This document shows, one piece after another, positions 42,100-51,002 of a stretch of DNA of 64,000 nt. The stretch comes from VXNJ01 sp965249595 (GTDB lineage: Bacteria; Chloroflexota; UBA11872; VXNJ01). How positions within the stretch are numbered: the first letter of the stretch is position 1; each line of letters opens with the position of its first letter. The position numbers and the translations under genes were made by a program. The notes under the pieces are model-generated. The model did not search any database. It had not been told where the DNA came from and saw only the letters and a list, made by a program, of their open reading frames with translations. The stretch spans positions 1,054,001-1,118,000 of the forward strand of contig OZ252242.1 in assembly GCA_965249595.1 (NCBI GenBank), read 5' to 3'.

Positions 42100-43345
42100 A
42101 GTCTCCCGCCGCACCCTTCTGCGGGCAAGTTCGGTGTTGGCGCTGGCTGGAACCGCGACCGCCGCGCCCGTTCGTTCGAACGCCGATGAGCTGGCCGAAC
42201 TCAAGGCCCGTTTGGCGGGAGCGGAAAGTGACTTGGAAGGCGCCGGCCAATCGTTTTCGGCCGCCGATGCCCTGCGCGCAGCAGCGTCGGCGCGTTCCTC
42301 GGCGTTGCAAGTGCAATTAAGGGTTACCGATGAGGCGCGGTTTCGCGAGATCGTAAGGTCGCAGGAGATTGACAAACAACTCGACATAGGGGCCCTGGAG
42401 GCTGAACGGACGCGGCGCGACATATCTGATCTGGAAACTGAATTCGAGCTCATCCGTGGCTCGGTAGCCAGTCGGATAAGAGCAATTTACAAAGCTTCGC
42501 GAGGGACCAGCCCGCTAACTTTGATCCTCTCGTCGGATTCGCTCACCGAAGGTCTCGACAAAATCGCGGCCCTGGAGGCAGTGCTCCAACAAGACCAGGA
42601 TGAACTGCAAAAGCTGCTCGGCAAACGCGAGGAGATTCGTCTGCGGCACGAATTGCTCACCGATCAACAGGAGGGTCTCGAACAGCTGCGTGACCAGAAG
42701 GCGGAGGTTCAGGCCGCGCTGAACCGTCGTTGGGCGGAGCACGTGCAGCGAGTCGCAGAGGTCAAGGCGCAGCAGGCGGGTTACCAGAATGATGTCGACG
42801 CATTCACCGCCGAGCAATCCGCCCTCAACGGCCAGATCGACTACCTCAAAGGGGCGATTGAAGGAGAGCTGGCGCGGCTCGAACGCCAGCGGCAAATTGA
42901 AGAGGCGCGCCGGCGGGCGGCGGGCTATTTTGGCGGTGCCTACTTTTCACCTCTATACGGCATCGTCACGACCGAATTTGGCGGTTGCACTTACGGCCAG
43001 TGTCCACATCTGGGCATGGATATCGCGGCGCCGTTGACCACTCCGATCGTGGCTTCTTCAGGGGGACTGGTTATCAAGGCCGGATACGCAATTCCCGGTA
43101 ACCGTTGGGCGTCCTACGGAATGACCGTGATCATCGCCCATACGACCAGTGACGAGACCCTCTATGCCCATCTGGCCGATACATCGCATCCACCCACCGT
43201 GGTGCCCGGTCAGACCGTAAACATCGGCGACACGATCGGGTACGTCGGCTTGACCGGCTGGACTACTGGGCCGCATTTGCATTTCGAGGTCCGCCGCGGC
43301 GGATATCAGATTAATCCGCGCGACTTGATTGAGTTCGGTTTCTGA
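42092..43345 (+). CDS. EnvC-like murein hydrolase / activator with twin-arginine leader
   Basis: The N-terminus SRRTLLRASSVLALAGTATA matches the twin-arginine export pattern. A long coiled coil (about 35-285) and a C-terminal M23/LytM domain follow, as in EnvC. Zinc ligands are present in HLGMDIAAP, LYAHLADT and GPHLHFEV, so unlike EnvC of E. coli it may be an active peptidase. Placement after ftsEX is the usual functional link. The GTG start overlaps the previous gene by 8 bases. Confidence 0.86.
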   Translation: MPKVSRRTLLRASSVLALAGTATAAPVRSNADELAELKARLAGAESDLEGAGQSFSAADALRAAASARSSALQVQLRVTDEARFREIVRSQEIDKQLDIGALEAERTRRDISDLETEFELIRGSVASRIRAIYKASRGTSPLTLILSSDSLTEGLDKIAALEAVLQQDQDELQKLLGKREEIRLRHELLTDQQEGLEQLRDQKAEVQAALNRRWAEHVQRVAEVKAQQAGYQNDVDAFTAEQSALNGQIDYLKGAIEGELARLERQRQIEEARRRAAGYFGGAYFSPLYGIVTTEFGGCTYGQCPHLGMDIAAPLTTPIVASSGGLVIKAGYAIPGNRWASYGMTVIIAHTTSDETLYAHLADTSHPPTVVPGQTVNIGDTIGYVGLTGWTTGPHLHFEVRRGGYQINPRDLIEFGF

Positions 43346-44628
43346 AAGAGCCGCCCTACCCCGTCCGCGCGACCCGCGCCACCATTGCCAACCTGGCCCG
43401 CCCAATACCGCTGGCGGCCGGACTGCTACTAGCCGCTATTGGACTGCTGGCGGGAATCCTGCTGGGACGTTCGGATTTACCCACTCCGTTGCGGGAGGGG
43501 TATCCGCAATCTACGACGGCCGCCGCGTTGGAGCAAGATTTCGCGGTTTTCTGGCAGGCTTGGAACACTCTGCAAACCAATTTTTATGACGGCCCGCTTG
43601 ACGAGCATGCCCTTATGCGCGGGGCCGTCAACGGCATGGTGGATGTTGCCGCCGATCCCCACACCGAGTTTTTGGAGCCGCGGGCGGCCGCCGATCACCG
43701 CGAGCAGCTCAGGGGCCGCTTCAGCGGCATCGGCGTCGTGCTCTCAATCAACCCTGAAAACCAAGTATTGGTTCGGCGCCTGATACCCGATGCGCCGGCG
43801 GCTCGGGCGGGCATCGAAGTGGGCGATCAGATTGTTGCGGTGGACGGTCAACGGCTTACCGGGCAATTTCTCCCCGAAGCGATAGAGCTCATTCGCGGCG
43901 AAGGCGGTCAAACAGTCAACATCGGCGTTTACCGGGCCGCGATAGACGAGGAAATTCAATTCGAAATCGAGCGCGCCGAGATATTGCCGCCCACTGTCTG
44001 GACCCGGGTGGCGGACGGATATGGAGTAATTGAAGTGACCCAGTTTCGGGTCCAGACGGCAGCCGAACTACACGATGCGCTCGGCGAACTGATGGGCTCC
44101 GGAGTTGAGGGACTGGTCTTAGACCTTCGTGGCAATGGCGGAGGATTTTTAACGGCCGCCCTGGGAGTTGCGGCGCAATTCCTGCCCGATGGTTCGACGG
44201 TGTTGATTCAAACCCAACGCGACGGGCCGAATGTCCGCCACCGCATCAAGGGGGAAGGGCAAGCGCTTCGCCTTCCGCTCACTGTGCTCACGGACGGTGG
44301 AACTGCCAGCGCCAGCGAAATAGTGGCGGCGGCGCTGCGCGACAACGGGCGCGCTCCCTTGCTGGGGCAAACTACATTTGGCAAAGGGTCGGTGCAAATC
44401 AGTTATGACCTGCTCGACGATTCAATCGTTAAGGTGACCGTTGGCAAGTGGCTTACCGGCAATAGAGTTCAGCTCGATGGGGCCGGCCTTGAACCCGACG
44501 TCGTGGTCGGTCCGGCCACCAATGGAGATTTGGAAGACGATGACGTTTTCGTGCAAGCGGCCCTTGACCTGATGCGAAATGACCCCAACTGCTGCCTTAT
44601 TGAAGCGGGGACTTTAGCGAATGAATGA
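43342..44628 (+). CDS. S41 (C-terminal processing) protease, membrane-anchored; non-standard start
   Basis: A membrane anchor (LAAGLLLAAIGLLAGILLG), a PDZ domain (with FSGIGVVLSIN and PAARAGIEVGDQIVAVDG) and the S41 catalytic part are present. The Ser lies in GGTASASEIVAAAL and the Lys in TTFGKGSVQ. The anchor is encoded upstream of the first standard start (TTG 43489). The frame is closed by TGA at 43330-43332, and between them only CTG 43342 (overlapping the EnvC-like stop as CTGA) or ATT 43384 can begin it. I use the CTG. The protease likely processes envelope proteins. Confidence 0.85.
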   Translation: MKEPPYPVRATRATIANLARPIPLAAGLLLAAIGLLAGILLGRSDLPTPLREGYPQSTTAAALEQDFAVFWQAWNTLQTNFYDGPLDEHALMRGAVNGMVDVAADPHTEFLEPRAAADHREQLRGRFSGIGVVLSINPENQVLVRRLIPDAPAARAGIEVGDQIVAVDGQRLTGQFLPEAIELIRGEGGQTVNIGVYRAAIDEEIQFEIERAEILPPTVWTRVADGYGVIEVTQFRVQTAAELHDALGELMGSGVEGLVLDLRGNGGGFLTAALGVAAQFLPDGSTVLIQTQRDGPNVRHRIKGEGQALRLPLTVLTDGGTASASEIVAAALRDNGRAPLLGQTTFGKGSVQISYDLLDDSIVKVTVGKWLTGNRVQLDGAGLEPDVVVGPATNGDLEDDDVFVQAALDLMRNDPNCCLIEAGTLANE

Positions 44629-44977
44629 CGAACCGACCGTTCCCGGAACCTTTAGCGAACCCGATACCACCGAGGCCCGAGCGCTGTTGGATCCATTGGT
44701 GGCGGATCTGGTCGGGCAGTTACCAATCTGTCAGTTTTCAACCAGGCGTTTCATCGAAGTTTTCCTGCAGGATCCCGGGAGGTCCAAGGCCTACCGCGAT
44801 GCCCTGGCGACCCTCGGCGGCGATCCCGACTTGGGCTTCATGTCGCTCCACGGCCAGGTGATATCAGTGGCCTTGCGCAACGATGAACGCCTCAAATTTG
44901 CAGGGTTCGTGCGCGAAAGTGATCCTGACCACATAGATCCTTTTTCGCATAGTTCCTGGTGGCGCAAGGAGCAGTGA
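44621..44977 (+). CDS. Small hypothetical protein in the fts run
   Basis: This 118-residue soluble protein has no family I recognise. It overlaps the S41 gene by 8 bases and the next gene by 4 bases, so it is firmly part of the operon. It contains RFIEVFLQDPGRSKAYRDAL, which may be helical, and a C-terminal acidic and Trp-bearing end (HSSWWRKEQ). No transmembrane segment or signal peptide is seen. Confidence 0.68.
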   Translation: MNDEPTVPGTFSEPDTTEARALLDPLVADLVGQLPICQFSTRRFIEVFLQDPGRSKAYRDALATLGGDPDLGFMSLHGQVISVALRNDERLKFAGFVRESDPDHIDPFSHSSWWRKEQ

Positions 44978-46278
44978 GCGCCACCCAGCAAACTGGCTCC
45001 GCAGTTGCATTCTGGTTACGGGTCGATCCTGACCGTGTAGGGCGACTGGTTGCAGGTCCGCCAACGGGGATGTACTTTCGTGGCATTGCCACCGCGGCGG
45101 TTGTTGCGTTGGTTGCCTATCTGGGGATTGGGGCGCTCATTTGGGCATTTACGGCGGCGTTTGGCGAAGCGATTCCTCCCATCGCCATCCTCGCTGGCGG
45201 AGCGATGGCTGGATTGTTGGGGTTTGTCGCGCTGGTGGCAATGATCCCGGCGATGCGAGCACTTGTGGGGGCCGGGCCGGGTTGGGCCGCGTTGGCGGCA
45301 TATGCCGGCCCATGGAGCGTGCTGTCGGCCACCGCTCTCTACGGCGCTAGTGCCACGCGCTTTGATATCGCGGCGGCCTGGGGCAGGGCCGATCGACCGC
45401 TGGAGTTGTCCGGCCTGGCCCAAATTCTTTCTCGCGAAGGCTTAATCACGATTGGATTAGTGGCTGCGACGTTGGCCGTCTTGTTGGTGGCGATCCCGTT
45501 TTGGCTGCGAGTTTGGGATTGGGTCAATCCGCGACGCACCGAGATGCGCTACGAGTCTGGATCTGCCGGGGATTCTGAGTACGAGCAGATGATGCAATTC
45601 AATCGCCGGTTGGTGGCCACCCGCCAATCGGCCAGCGAGTTCCGAATGGCACCCCGTCGAATCGGGAGTGAATTTTCCGAGCGGCCGGACATTGAGGTGG
45701 TAATGCGCGACAGCGGCCGAACGACCCCAACCTGGATGCTCGGTTCGATGGCGATCAACAACGCATTGGGGCGTCCGGCCCTGGTGTTGTTTCTCATCGG
45801 GCTTATCGTCCGGGCCTTCGTAAGTGACCCCAGCTTCGACCGGTTTCCGCCGCTTGAGCCGGTCACCATTTACATGGATCAGACTGACGTTGCCGTCAGA
45901 TACTCGGTTCCGCTGGGCCCGGCGATTGAGGGACTGCGGATATTTGCGGTGGACGGCTCGGGCACTGTTGTGATCGCCGCGCCGGAAGAATTGCAACGCC
46001 CGGCCGGGTTATTTCCGTTCGACCAAGCCGGGGTCTCCCCGAGCAAGCCGTACTTCGACGTGGATCTGCGCGGCGATGATGGAGGCCGGGGGCTGGTGGA
46101 GTTGGAGAGCCTTGGCCCGCGAACCGTGCGCCTGCGAGCCCAATTGGTCCAACAGATTTCGACCGCCGAGCGATACACCGGTGCCGCCGTGGCCATTGCC
46201 ACGGCGTTGATGGCGACCTCAGCGATGGTCTTGCTGACGTTGGGCTTGTCGGGCTTGTCGGCCTATTGGCGGCGCTGA
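44974..46278 (+). CDS. Large multi-pass membrane protein of unknown function
   Basis: About 434 residues with four or five helices in the first 200 residues, one near the middle (PALVLFLIGLIVRAF) and one at the C-terminal end (ATALMATSAMVLLTLGL). A predicted outside domain of about 100 residues lies between the last two. I do not recognise the family. The GTG at 44974 overlaps the previous stop (GTGA), and a GTG at 44959 is an alternative. It ends the fts run. Confidence 0.68.
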   Translation: MSATQQTGSAVAFWLRVDPDRVGRLVAGPPTGMYFRGIATAAVVALVAYLGIGALIWAFTAAFGEAIPPIAILAGGAMAGLLGFVALVAMIPAMRALVGAGPGWAALAAYAGPWSVLSATALYGASATRFDIAAAWGRADRPLELSGLAQILSREGLITIGLVAATLAVLLVAIPFWLRVWDWVNPRRTEMRYESGSAGDSEYEQMMQFNRRLVATRQSASEFRMAPRRIGSEFSERPDIEVVMRDSGRTTPTWMLGSMAINNALGRPALVLFLIGLIVRAFVSDPSFDRFPPLEPVTIYMDQTDVAVRYSVPLGPAIEGLRIFAVDGSGTVVIAAPEELQRPAGLFPFDQAGVSPSKPYFDVDLRGDDGGRGLVELESLGPRTVRLRAQLVQQISTAERYTGAAVAIATALMATSAMVLLTLGLSGLSAYWRR

Positions 46279-46692
46279 GAACCGCCGGATAAAAACTGCG
46301 AGCGATTTGCGGTGTTAAATCACGGGCAGCGTGCCTCGCCTACCCAAGATGCCCGTTGCGGCCAGAGCGGCAGACGGTCTGAAGTATCCAGTGGTTGTAG
46401 ACGGGCAGCGGGGGCCAGCAGCAATCGACGCGAACGCTTTCCGATTGCTCAGGTGCGCAAATCGACTATGAAGGCAGGCCACCGGCGCTCTAAAAACAAA
46501 CCGGCTGGATGCATTGGCCGCCCAACCGGTCCGGGGCAGATGCGGTCAATATTTCAATCTGCGATATGTGGCGATTGCCGGTTAGGCGGCCAGATATTGG
46601 AATATCATTGGTCGATACTGCGCAGCTGTGGCAATGATGATCGCGCGAGCGCCGCCTTTTAACGACCACGCTCAATAAAGCGAGACACTATT
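46279..46692. other. Non-coding stretch
   Basis: These 414 bases after the fts run have no gene I can support. An open frame of about 115 codons (46312-46662) has poor composition and no homology. The stretch may hold the lipoprotein promoter and a transcription end. Confidence 0.45.
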
Positions 46693-47193
46693 TTGTCGTT
46701 CTCCATTAGCCGTTTGATTCGGCCTTTACTTTTGATCCTTGCGCTGGCCGTCGCCAGTATTGCGCTTATCGCCTGTGAAACCCAGCAGCAGACCGAGACC
46801 CGCGAGGCCGAAGAACTTGTCAGCTTGGAGGCAATCGGCGTTGCCTTCATGGACGGAATCGTCAGCGAAGGTGCAGCTTCACCGGCTGCCAAGGCCACCA
46901 TTTCGACCAAGGCCAAACTGACCTATGAACGTGACACCGACGACGGCGACCTGATTTCCTACCTGTCGGTTGAAGCCCATTCCGGTGTTGACGTCGACTC
47001 GTACGACATTGTCGAAGTTGAACGCAATAAGAGCAAGGGCAGGGTCTTGGTCCACTTCTATTACGCCGATGGCAGCGAGGCCGAAACCTATCTGGGCACG
47101 CTATTCATTGGTGAACGCGAATCCAAGATTTGGGTCATCGATGCGGCCGGCGACGGGATTGACCTCTACGTCCCCGGGGATGTCAATTTCTAG
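46693..47193 (+). CDS. Small lipoprotein
   Basis: This 166-residue protein starts with a signal sequence (LIRPLLLILALAVASIALIAC) ending in the lipobox IALIAC, so Cys is lipidated. The rest is soluble and acidic, with no recognised domain. Its start is a TTG. Function is unknown. Confidence 0.72.
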   Translation: MSFSISRLIRPLLLILALAVASIALIACETQQQTETREAEELVSLEAIGVAFMDGIVSEGAASPAAKATISTKAKLTYERDTDDGDLISYLSVEAHSGVDVDSYDIVEVERNKSKGRVLVHFYYADGSEAETYLGTLFIGERESKIWVIDAAGDGIDLYVPGDVNF

Positions 47194-47242
47194 CTGGCGC
47201 CCCGATCATCGCGCTTAGATTTACCCAAACGAAAGCAACTTA

Positions 47243-48184
47243 ATGAAAATTCTCATCGGCAGCGGGCAGATCAGCGGATCAATTGACCGTCTGCGAGCCA
47301 CCCATCCCGACGTCGAGGTAGTTGTAGCCGAATCCGAACAGGATTTCGTCACCCACGCGGATGCCGAGATCGTCTTTGATCCTTTCCGCGCCCCCGGCGG
47401 CCTGGCCACCTGCACCGGAGCGAAGTGGATTCAGACCGGCGGCGCCGGCGTTGAAAAAACTCCGCTCGGCGAGGTGAAGGACAGAGGTCTGGTCCTTACC
47501 AACGCGGCCGGTATTCACGCAATTCCGGTTGCCGATACCGCTCTGGCCCTGCTGCTGGGCGTCGCCCGCAATGTCAATTGGGCAGTTCGCGATCACCTCG
47601 CCCATCGCTGGGGATCGCACCGTGACACCTACGAGCTCGCTGGCAAGACCGCCGGCCTGGTGGCCGTCGGAGGTATCGGAGTAGAGGTGGCGCGCCGCCT
47701 CAAGGGCTTCGATATGCACGTGATTGGCATCGATGTAAACACCGCTATCAACTGCCAGTTTGTGGATGAAATACGCGGCGTTGACGAATTGGGTTGGCTG
47801 CTGGGCGAATCCGATGTGGTTGTCGTATGCGCGCCCGATACCAAGGCCACCCACCATATGTTCAATGCGGCGGCGTTCGCCCAAATGAAACAGGATTCGA
47901 TCTATATCAGCGTATCGCGTGGCGGACTCACGCGCACCGATGATCTTATTGCCACGCTTGAATCGGGACGGCTGCGCGGCGCCGGCCTTGATGTTGTCGA
48001 TGAGGAACCACTGGACATTTCGCACCCCCTCTGGCGGCGCGAAGACGTGATCATTACGCCACACATAGGCGGTGCCAGCACGGCCCGCGATGAGCGGCTG
48101 GGCTCGTTGTTTATTGACAACGTCAAGCGATTTAAAGAAGGTCGGCCGCTTCGCAACGTAGTCGACCTCGACGCGGGTTATTAA
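47243..48184 (+). CDS. D-isomer specific 2-hydroxyacid dehydrogenase (second)
   Basis: A 313-residue Rossmann dehydrogenase. The nucleotide motif reads AVGGIG (Ala where the first Gly of GxGxxG usually stands). The catalytic Arg lies in VSRGGLTRTDDL, the Glu in LDVVDEEP and the His in ITPHIGGAS. The substrate is unknown. It converges with the sulfatase gene. Confidence 0.88.
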   Translation: MKILIGSGQISGSIDRLRATHPDVEVVVAESEQDFVTHADAEIVFDPFRAPGGLATCTGAKWIQTGGAGVEKTPLGEVKDRGLVLTNAAGIHAIPVADTALALLLGVARNVNWAVRDHLAHRWGSHRDTYELAGKTAGLVAVGGIGVEVARRLKGFDMHVIGIDVNTAINCQFVDEIRGVDELGWLLGESDVVVVCAPDTKATHHMFNAAAFAQMKQDSIYISVSRGGLTRTDDLIATLESGRLRGAGLDVVDEEPLDISHPLWRREDVIITPHIGGASTARDERLGSLFIDNVKRFKEGRPLRNVVDLDAGY

Positions 48185-48209
48185 CCTACCCGATAAAACC
48201 CTCAATCTG

Positions 48210-48226
48210 CGCCCGCCCCGCGGGCG
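48210..48226. terminator. GC hairpin between convergent genes
   Basis: CGCCCG (48210-48215) and CGGGCG (48221-48226) form a 6-bp stem with a 5-base loop, followed by a partly T-rich run on the plus strand. Location between convergent stops fits a terminator, but the T tract is weak. Confidence 0.4.
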
Positions 48227-48256
48227 ATTGGTTCTCTTTCGACCAACAGGGTCCCG

Positions 48257-49774
48257 TCAGCGGTATGTCATCGCCCGTCGTGGCGCGATGTGTTCCTGCC
48301 GTGTACCGCATTCGACCAGATAGTCGATAAATAGGTCGCGCAATCGCTCGGCCACCGCGGGGTGCTCAGCGATCACGTTGTTCTCGTGGCGTGGGTCGAC
48401 CCGGTCGTTGAACAATTTGGGGGCCAGGGTTTCATCGGTGCAGTATTCGGTGCGCTCGACGGCGACCGGTGCCGCCACGTACCAAGGGTCGCGCAGCACG
48501 GCGGTTGCGCCAAAGTATCCGCTCAGGCTGCGCGGCGTCTGTTGGGTGACCGCGGCGCCGGTATAGAGGCTCCACTCGGGGTCCGTTACCCGGGCCGGCC
48601 GTCCGGCGACGGACCCGATGATGCTGTGCGAGGAGATCGCCACCGGGCGGACCTGCTCGACCTGCCCGCTGATTAAGGGCACCAGCGAATGTCCGCAGAA
48701 TTCGGCGGGCCGGTCCAGGCCAGCCAGATCCATCAGGGTCGGCAGGATGTCTTGCGGCTGGGTGAAGCCGCTGATCGCCGAGCCCGGTGTTGTCAAACCG
48801 GGGATGTAGGCCAGAAACGGGATATGGGAAACTTCGGGCCACAAGGGAATGGGCTTGGAGACCCCGTCCTGGACGACATGCTTGCCGCAGATATCTTTCT
48901 CGCCGAACATGTACCCGTGGTCGGAGACAAAGAGGATTGCCGTGTCGTCGAGGATGTTTAGGGCGCTGACGGTGTCTAGCAGGTGGCCAAGCCAGCGATC
49001 AACCATCGCCACCTCGCCGCAGTAATGGGCGTGGGCGGAAACGAGATCTTCGGCGTTGAGAACCCGTGAGGCGTGGTCGTTGGCCGGAAAAGTGACCCGT
49101 TCGGCCATCGATGGATAGAACTTCTCCACATACCAGTCCGGCGGGTCCCACGGCTCGTGCGGATCGAAGGTGTCAACCACCAGGCAGAACGGTCGATTGC
49201 TGCGGTTCCGCTCCAGCCATTGGGAGGCCCGCTTGAAGGTCATCGGCGCGAAATATTCGTCCTCATGGCGGGCGGCGCGCAGGGTTCGGGTGTGGTTGCG
49301 CCAGGAGTCGAGGGTCGGCCGAATCTTGGCCTCATCGAACGGCAGGGTGAGTTCGGCATCCGGCGGATCGGTCATCTGGGCGTCATTTTCCTGGCCCCGA
49401 ATCCAATCGAAGGCACTGTAATCGCGGGCGTAGTTAAAACCCAAGCGGAACAGGTGCGGGGTGTCGGCCACCAGCATCGATCGGTATCCGGCCTGCGCCA
49501 GATACGCTCCCAGGGTCGCCTCGTTGGCGGGCAACGGCGCCCATTCGTGATAGGTGAAAACGGGCAGCGAGGTAATTAGCTCGTGGCGATTGAGCACGGT
49601 TGGAAATGAGGCGACGTAATAGTTGTCAAAGCGCGCCCCCAGCGCCGCCAGGCGGTCCATGTTGGGCGTCTCGATTTTCCAATCGGCGCCCGACGCCCAG
49701 CGCGATGGCTGATCGTCGTAGCAACTGACATGGTCGCGCCGCAGCGAGTCGGAAACGATGACGATGAAATTCAT
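48257..49774 (-). CDS. Sulfatase-family hydrolase with Ser-type active-site context
   Basis: The 505-residue alkaline-phosphatase-superfamily enzyme starts with the metal-binding IVIVSDSLRRDH (D9) and contains FVSDHGYMFGEKD. The active-site region reads ASFPTVLNRHEL, so the residue at the C-x-P-x-R formylglycine position is Ser56 rather than Cys; a serine-type maturation or a phosphatase-like Ser/Thr nucleophile is implied. No signal peptide is visible, so it is likely cytoplasmic. The substrate is unknown. Confidence 0.85.
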   Translation of the reverse strand: MNFIVIVSDSLRRDHVSCYDDQPSRWASGADWKIETPNMDRLAALGARFDNYYVASFPTVLNRHELITSLPVFTYHEWAPLPANEATLGAYLAQAGYRSMLVADTPHLFRLGFNYARDYSAFDWIRGQENDAQMTDPPDAELTLPFDEAKIRPTLDSWRNHTRTLRAARHEDEYFAPMTFKRASQWLERNRSNRPFCLVVDTFDPHEPWDPPDWYVEKFYPSMAERVTFPANDHASRVLNAEDLVSAHAHYCGEVAMVDRWLGHLLDTVSALNILDDTAILFVSDHGYMFGEKDICGKHVVQDGVSKPIPLWPEVSHIPFLAYIPGLTTPGSAISGFTQPQDILPTLMDLAGLDRPAEFCGHSLVPLISGQVEQVRPVAISSHSIIGSVAGRPARVTDPEWSLYTGAAVTQQTPRSLSGYFGATAVLRDPWYVAAPVAVERTEYCTDETLAPKLFNDRVDPRHENNVIAEHPAVAERLRDLFIDYLVECGTRQEHIAPRRAMTYR

Positions 49775-49896
49775 TTGCTGAGGGCTCCTTGCGGTTCGAA
49801 ATTTATTGGTGGACTGGCCCGGCCATTAAGCCGGATTTATCGCGAGCCATGCTTGGCTCCGGCAGTCGCGACTGACTTTTCAATGGCGATCCGAAT

Positions 49897-50871
49897 CTAG
49901 GTTTTTAGGAGAACTTTCCCGGTGGTTTTTCGACCTTCGAGCATGTCGTGGGCGGTGGCCGCTTCGGCGAGTGGATATTCAATTTCCATCCGCAGGTGCA
50001 ATCGCCCATCGGCCAGCCAGCCAAAAATGTCACCGGCGCGCCATTCCAGTTCGGTTCGCGTGGCGGTGTAGTCGCCCAACGACGGCCGCGTGAGGAAGAG
50101 AGAACCGAGCTGGGTGAGCAGCAGGGGCTCAATCGGATCGGGGGCGCCTGACGCGTTCCCGAACAGCGCCAGCATTCCACGCCGCGACAGCGAGCGCAAG
50201 CTGCCGTCGCTAGTCGCCTTGCCCACACCGTCGAATACCACCGAAACCCCCTGGCCGGCGGTAATGCGGGCTACTTCATTGGCAAAATCAACGGCCGTGT
50301 AGTTGATTACCTCGTCGGCTCCCGCCCCACGTGAGAGTTGTGCCTTGGCTTCGGTGGAGACGGTGGTGATGACCTTGGCGCCGATGATCTTGCACATCTG
50401 CGTGAGCAGCAGTCCGACACCGCCGGCTCCGGCATGGATCAGGCACCATTGCCCGCCCCGCAGCGGATAGGTGCTGTGGCATAGGTAGTGGGCTGTCATA
50501 CCCTGCAGCATTGCCGCCGCCGCTTGCTCCAGGCTCACCCCGGCCGGCACGGGCAACAATTGATCGGCTGGCGCGACGACGTATTCGGCATAGGATCCGG
50601 CGACGAAGGCCCAGGCTACCCGATCGCCGATCGCCACTCGGTCAACACCACCGCCGATCGCCTCGACCACGCCACCGCCTTCGAGACCCAATGTCAACGG
50701 CAGTTCAAGCGGGTAGAGGCCGGTTCGGTGATAGGTGTCAATGAAATTGACCCCGGCGGCGGCAACTCTGATCAAGGCCTGGCCCGGTCCGGGCTCGGGT
50801 ACGGCGATGTCCTCTGGCGAGAGAACTTCGCTCCCGCCAAACTGGTGGATTCGGATTGCCTGCATCGCCAA
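49897..50871 (-). CDS. Zinc-independent quinone oxidoreductase (MDR family)
   Basis: The 324 residues follow the quinone oxidoreductase (QOR) pattern: GVNFIDTYHRTGLYP at the N-terminus, GLEGGGVVEAIG, and the NADPH motif HAGAGGVGLLLTQM. No zinc-binding residues of alcohol dehydrogenases are seen. It diverges from the Gfo/Idh/MocA gene with a 131-base spacer. Confidence 0.9.
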   Translation of the reverse strand: MAMQAIRIHQFGGSEVLSPEDIAVPEPGPGQALIRVAAAGVNFIDTYHRTGLYPLELPLTLGLEGGGVVEAIGGGVDRVAIGDRVAWAFVAGSYAEYVVAPADQLLPVPAGVSLEQAAAAMLQGMTAHYLCHSTYPLRGGQWCLIHAGAGGVGLLLTQMCKIIGAKVITTVSTEAKAQLSRGAGADEVINYTAVDFANEVARITAGQGVSVVFDGVGKATSDGSLRSLSRRGMLALFGNASGAPDPIEPLLLTQLGSLFLTRPSLGDYTATRTELEWRAGDIFGWLADGRLHLRMEIEYPLAEAATAHDMLEGRKTTGKVLLKT

Positions 50872-51002
50872 GCTCCTTGGAAATGGAAGAGTTGAAATAG
50901 ATATCGGGTCGGTTCAAGAGCTCTCAATTACATTAGATTGCCGGGCTGACCGCGGACACGCCAAGCGGGGATTGCCACTCCGGTTGGCCGAAAGGAGCAA
51001 CG

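Noticed and set aside
46312..46662. A 116-codon frame in the gap after the fts run
   Set aside because: Composition is unlike the neighbouring genes and nothing in it is recognisable.
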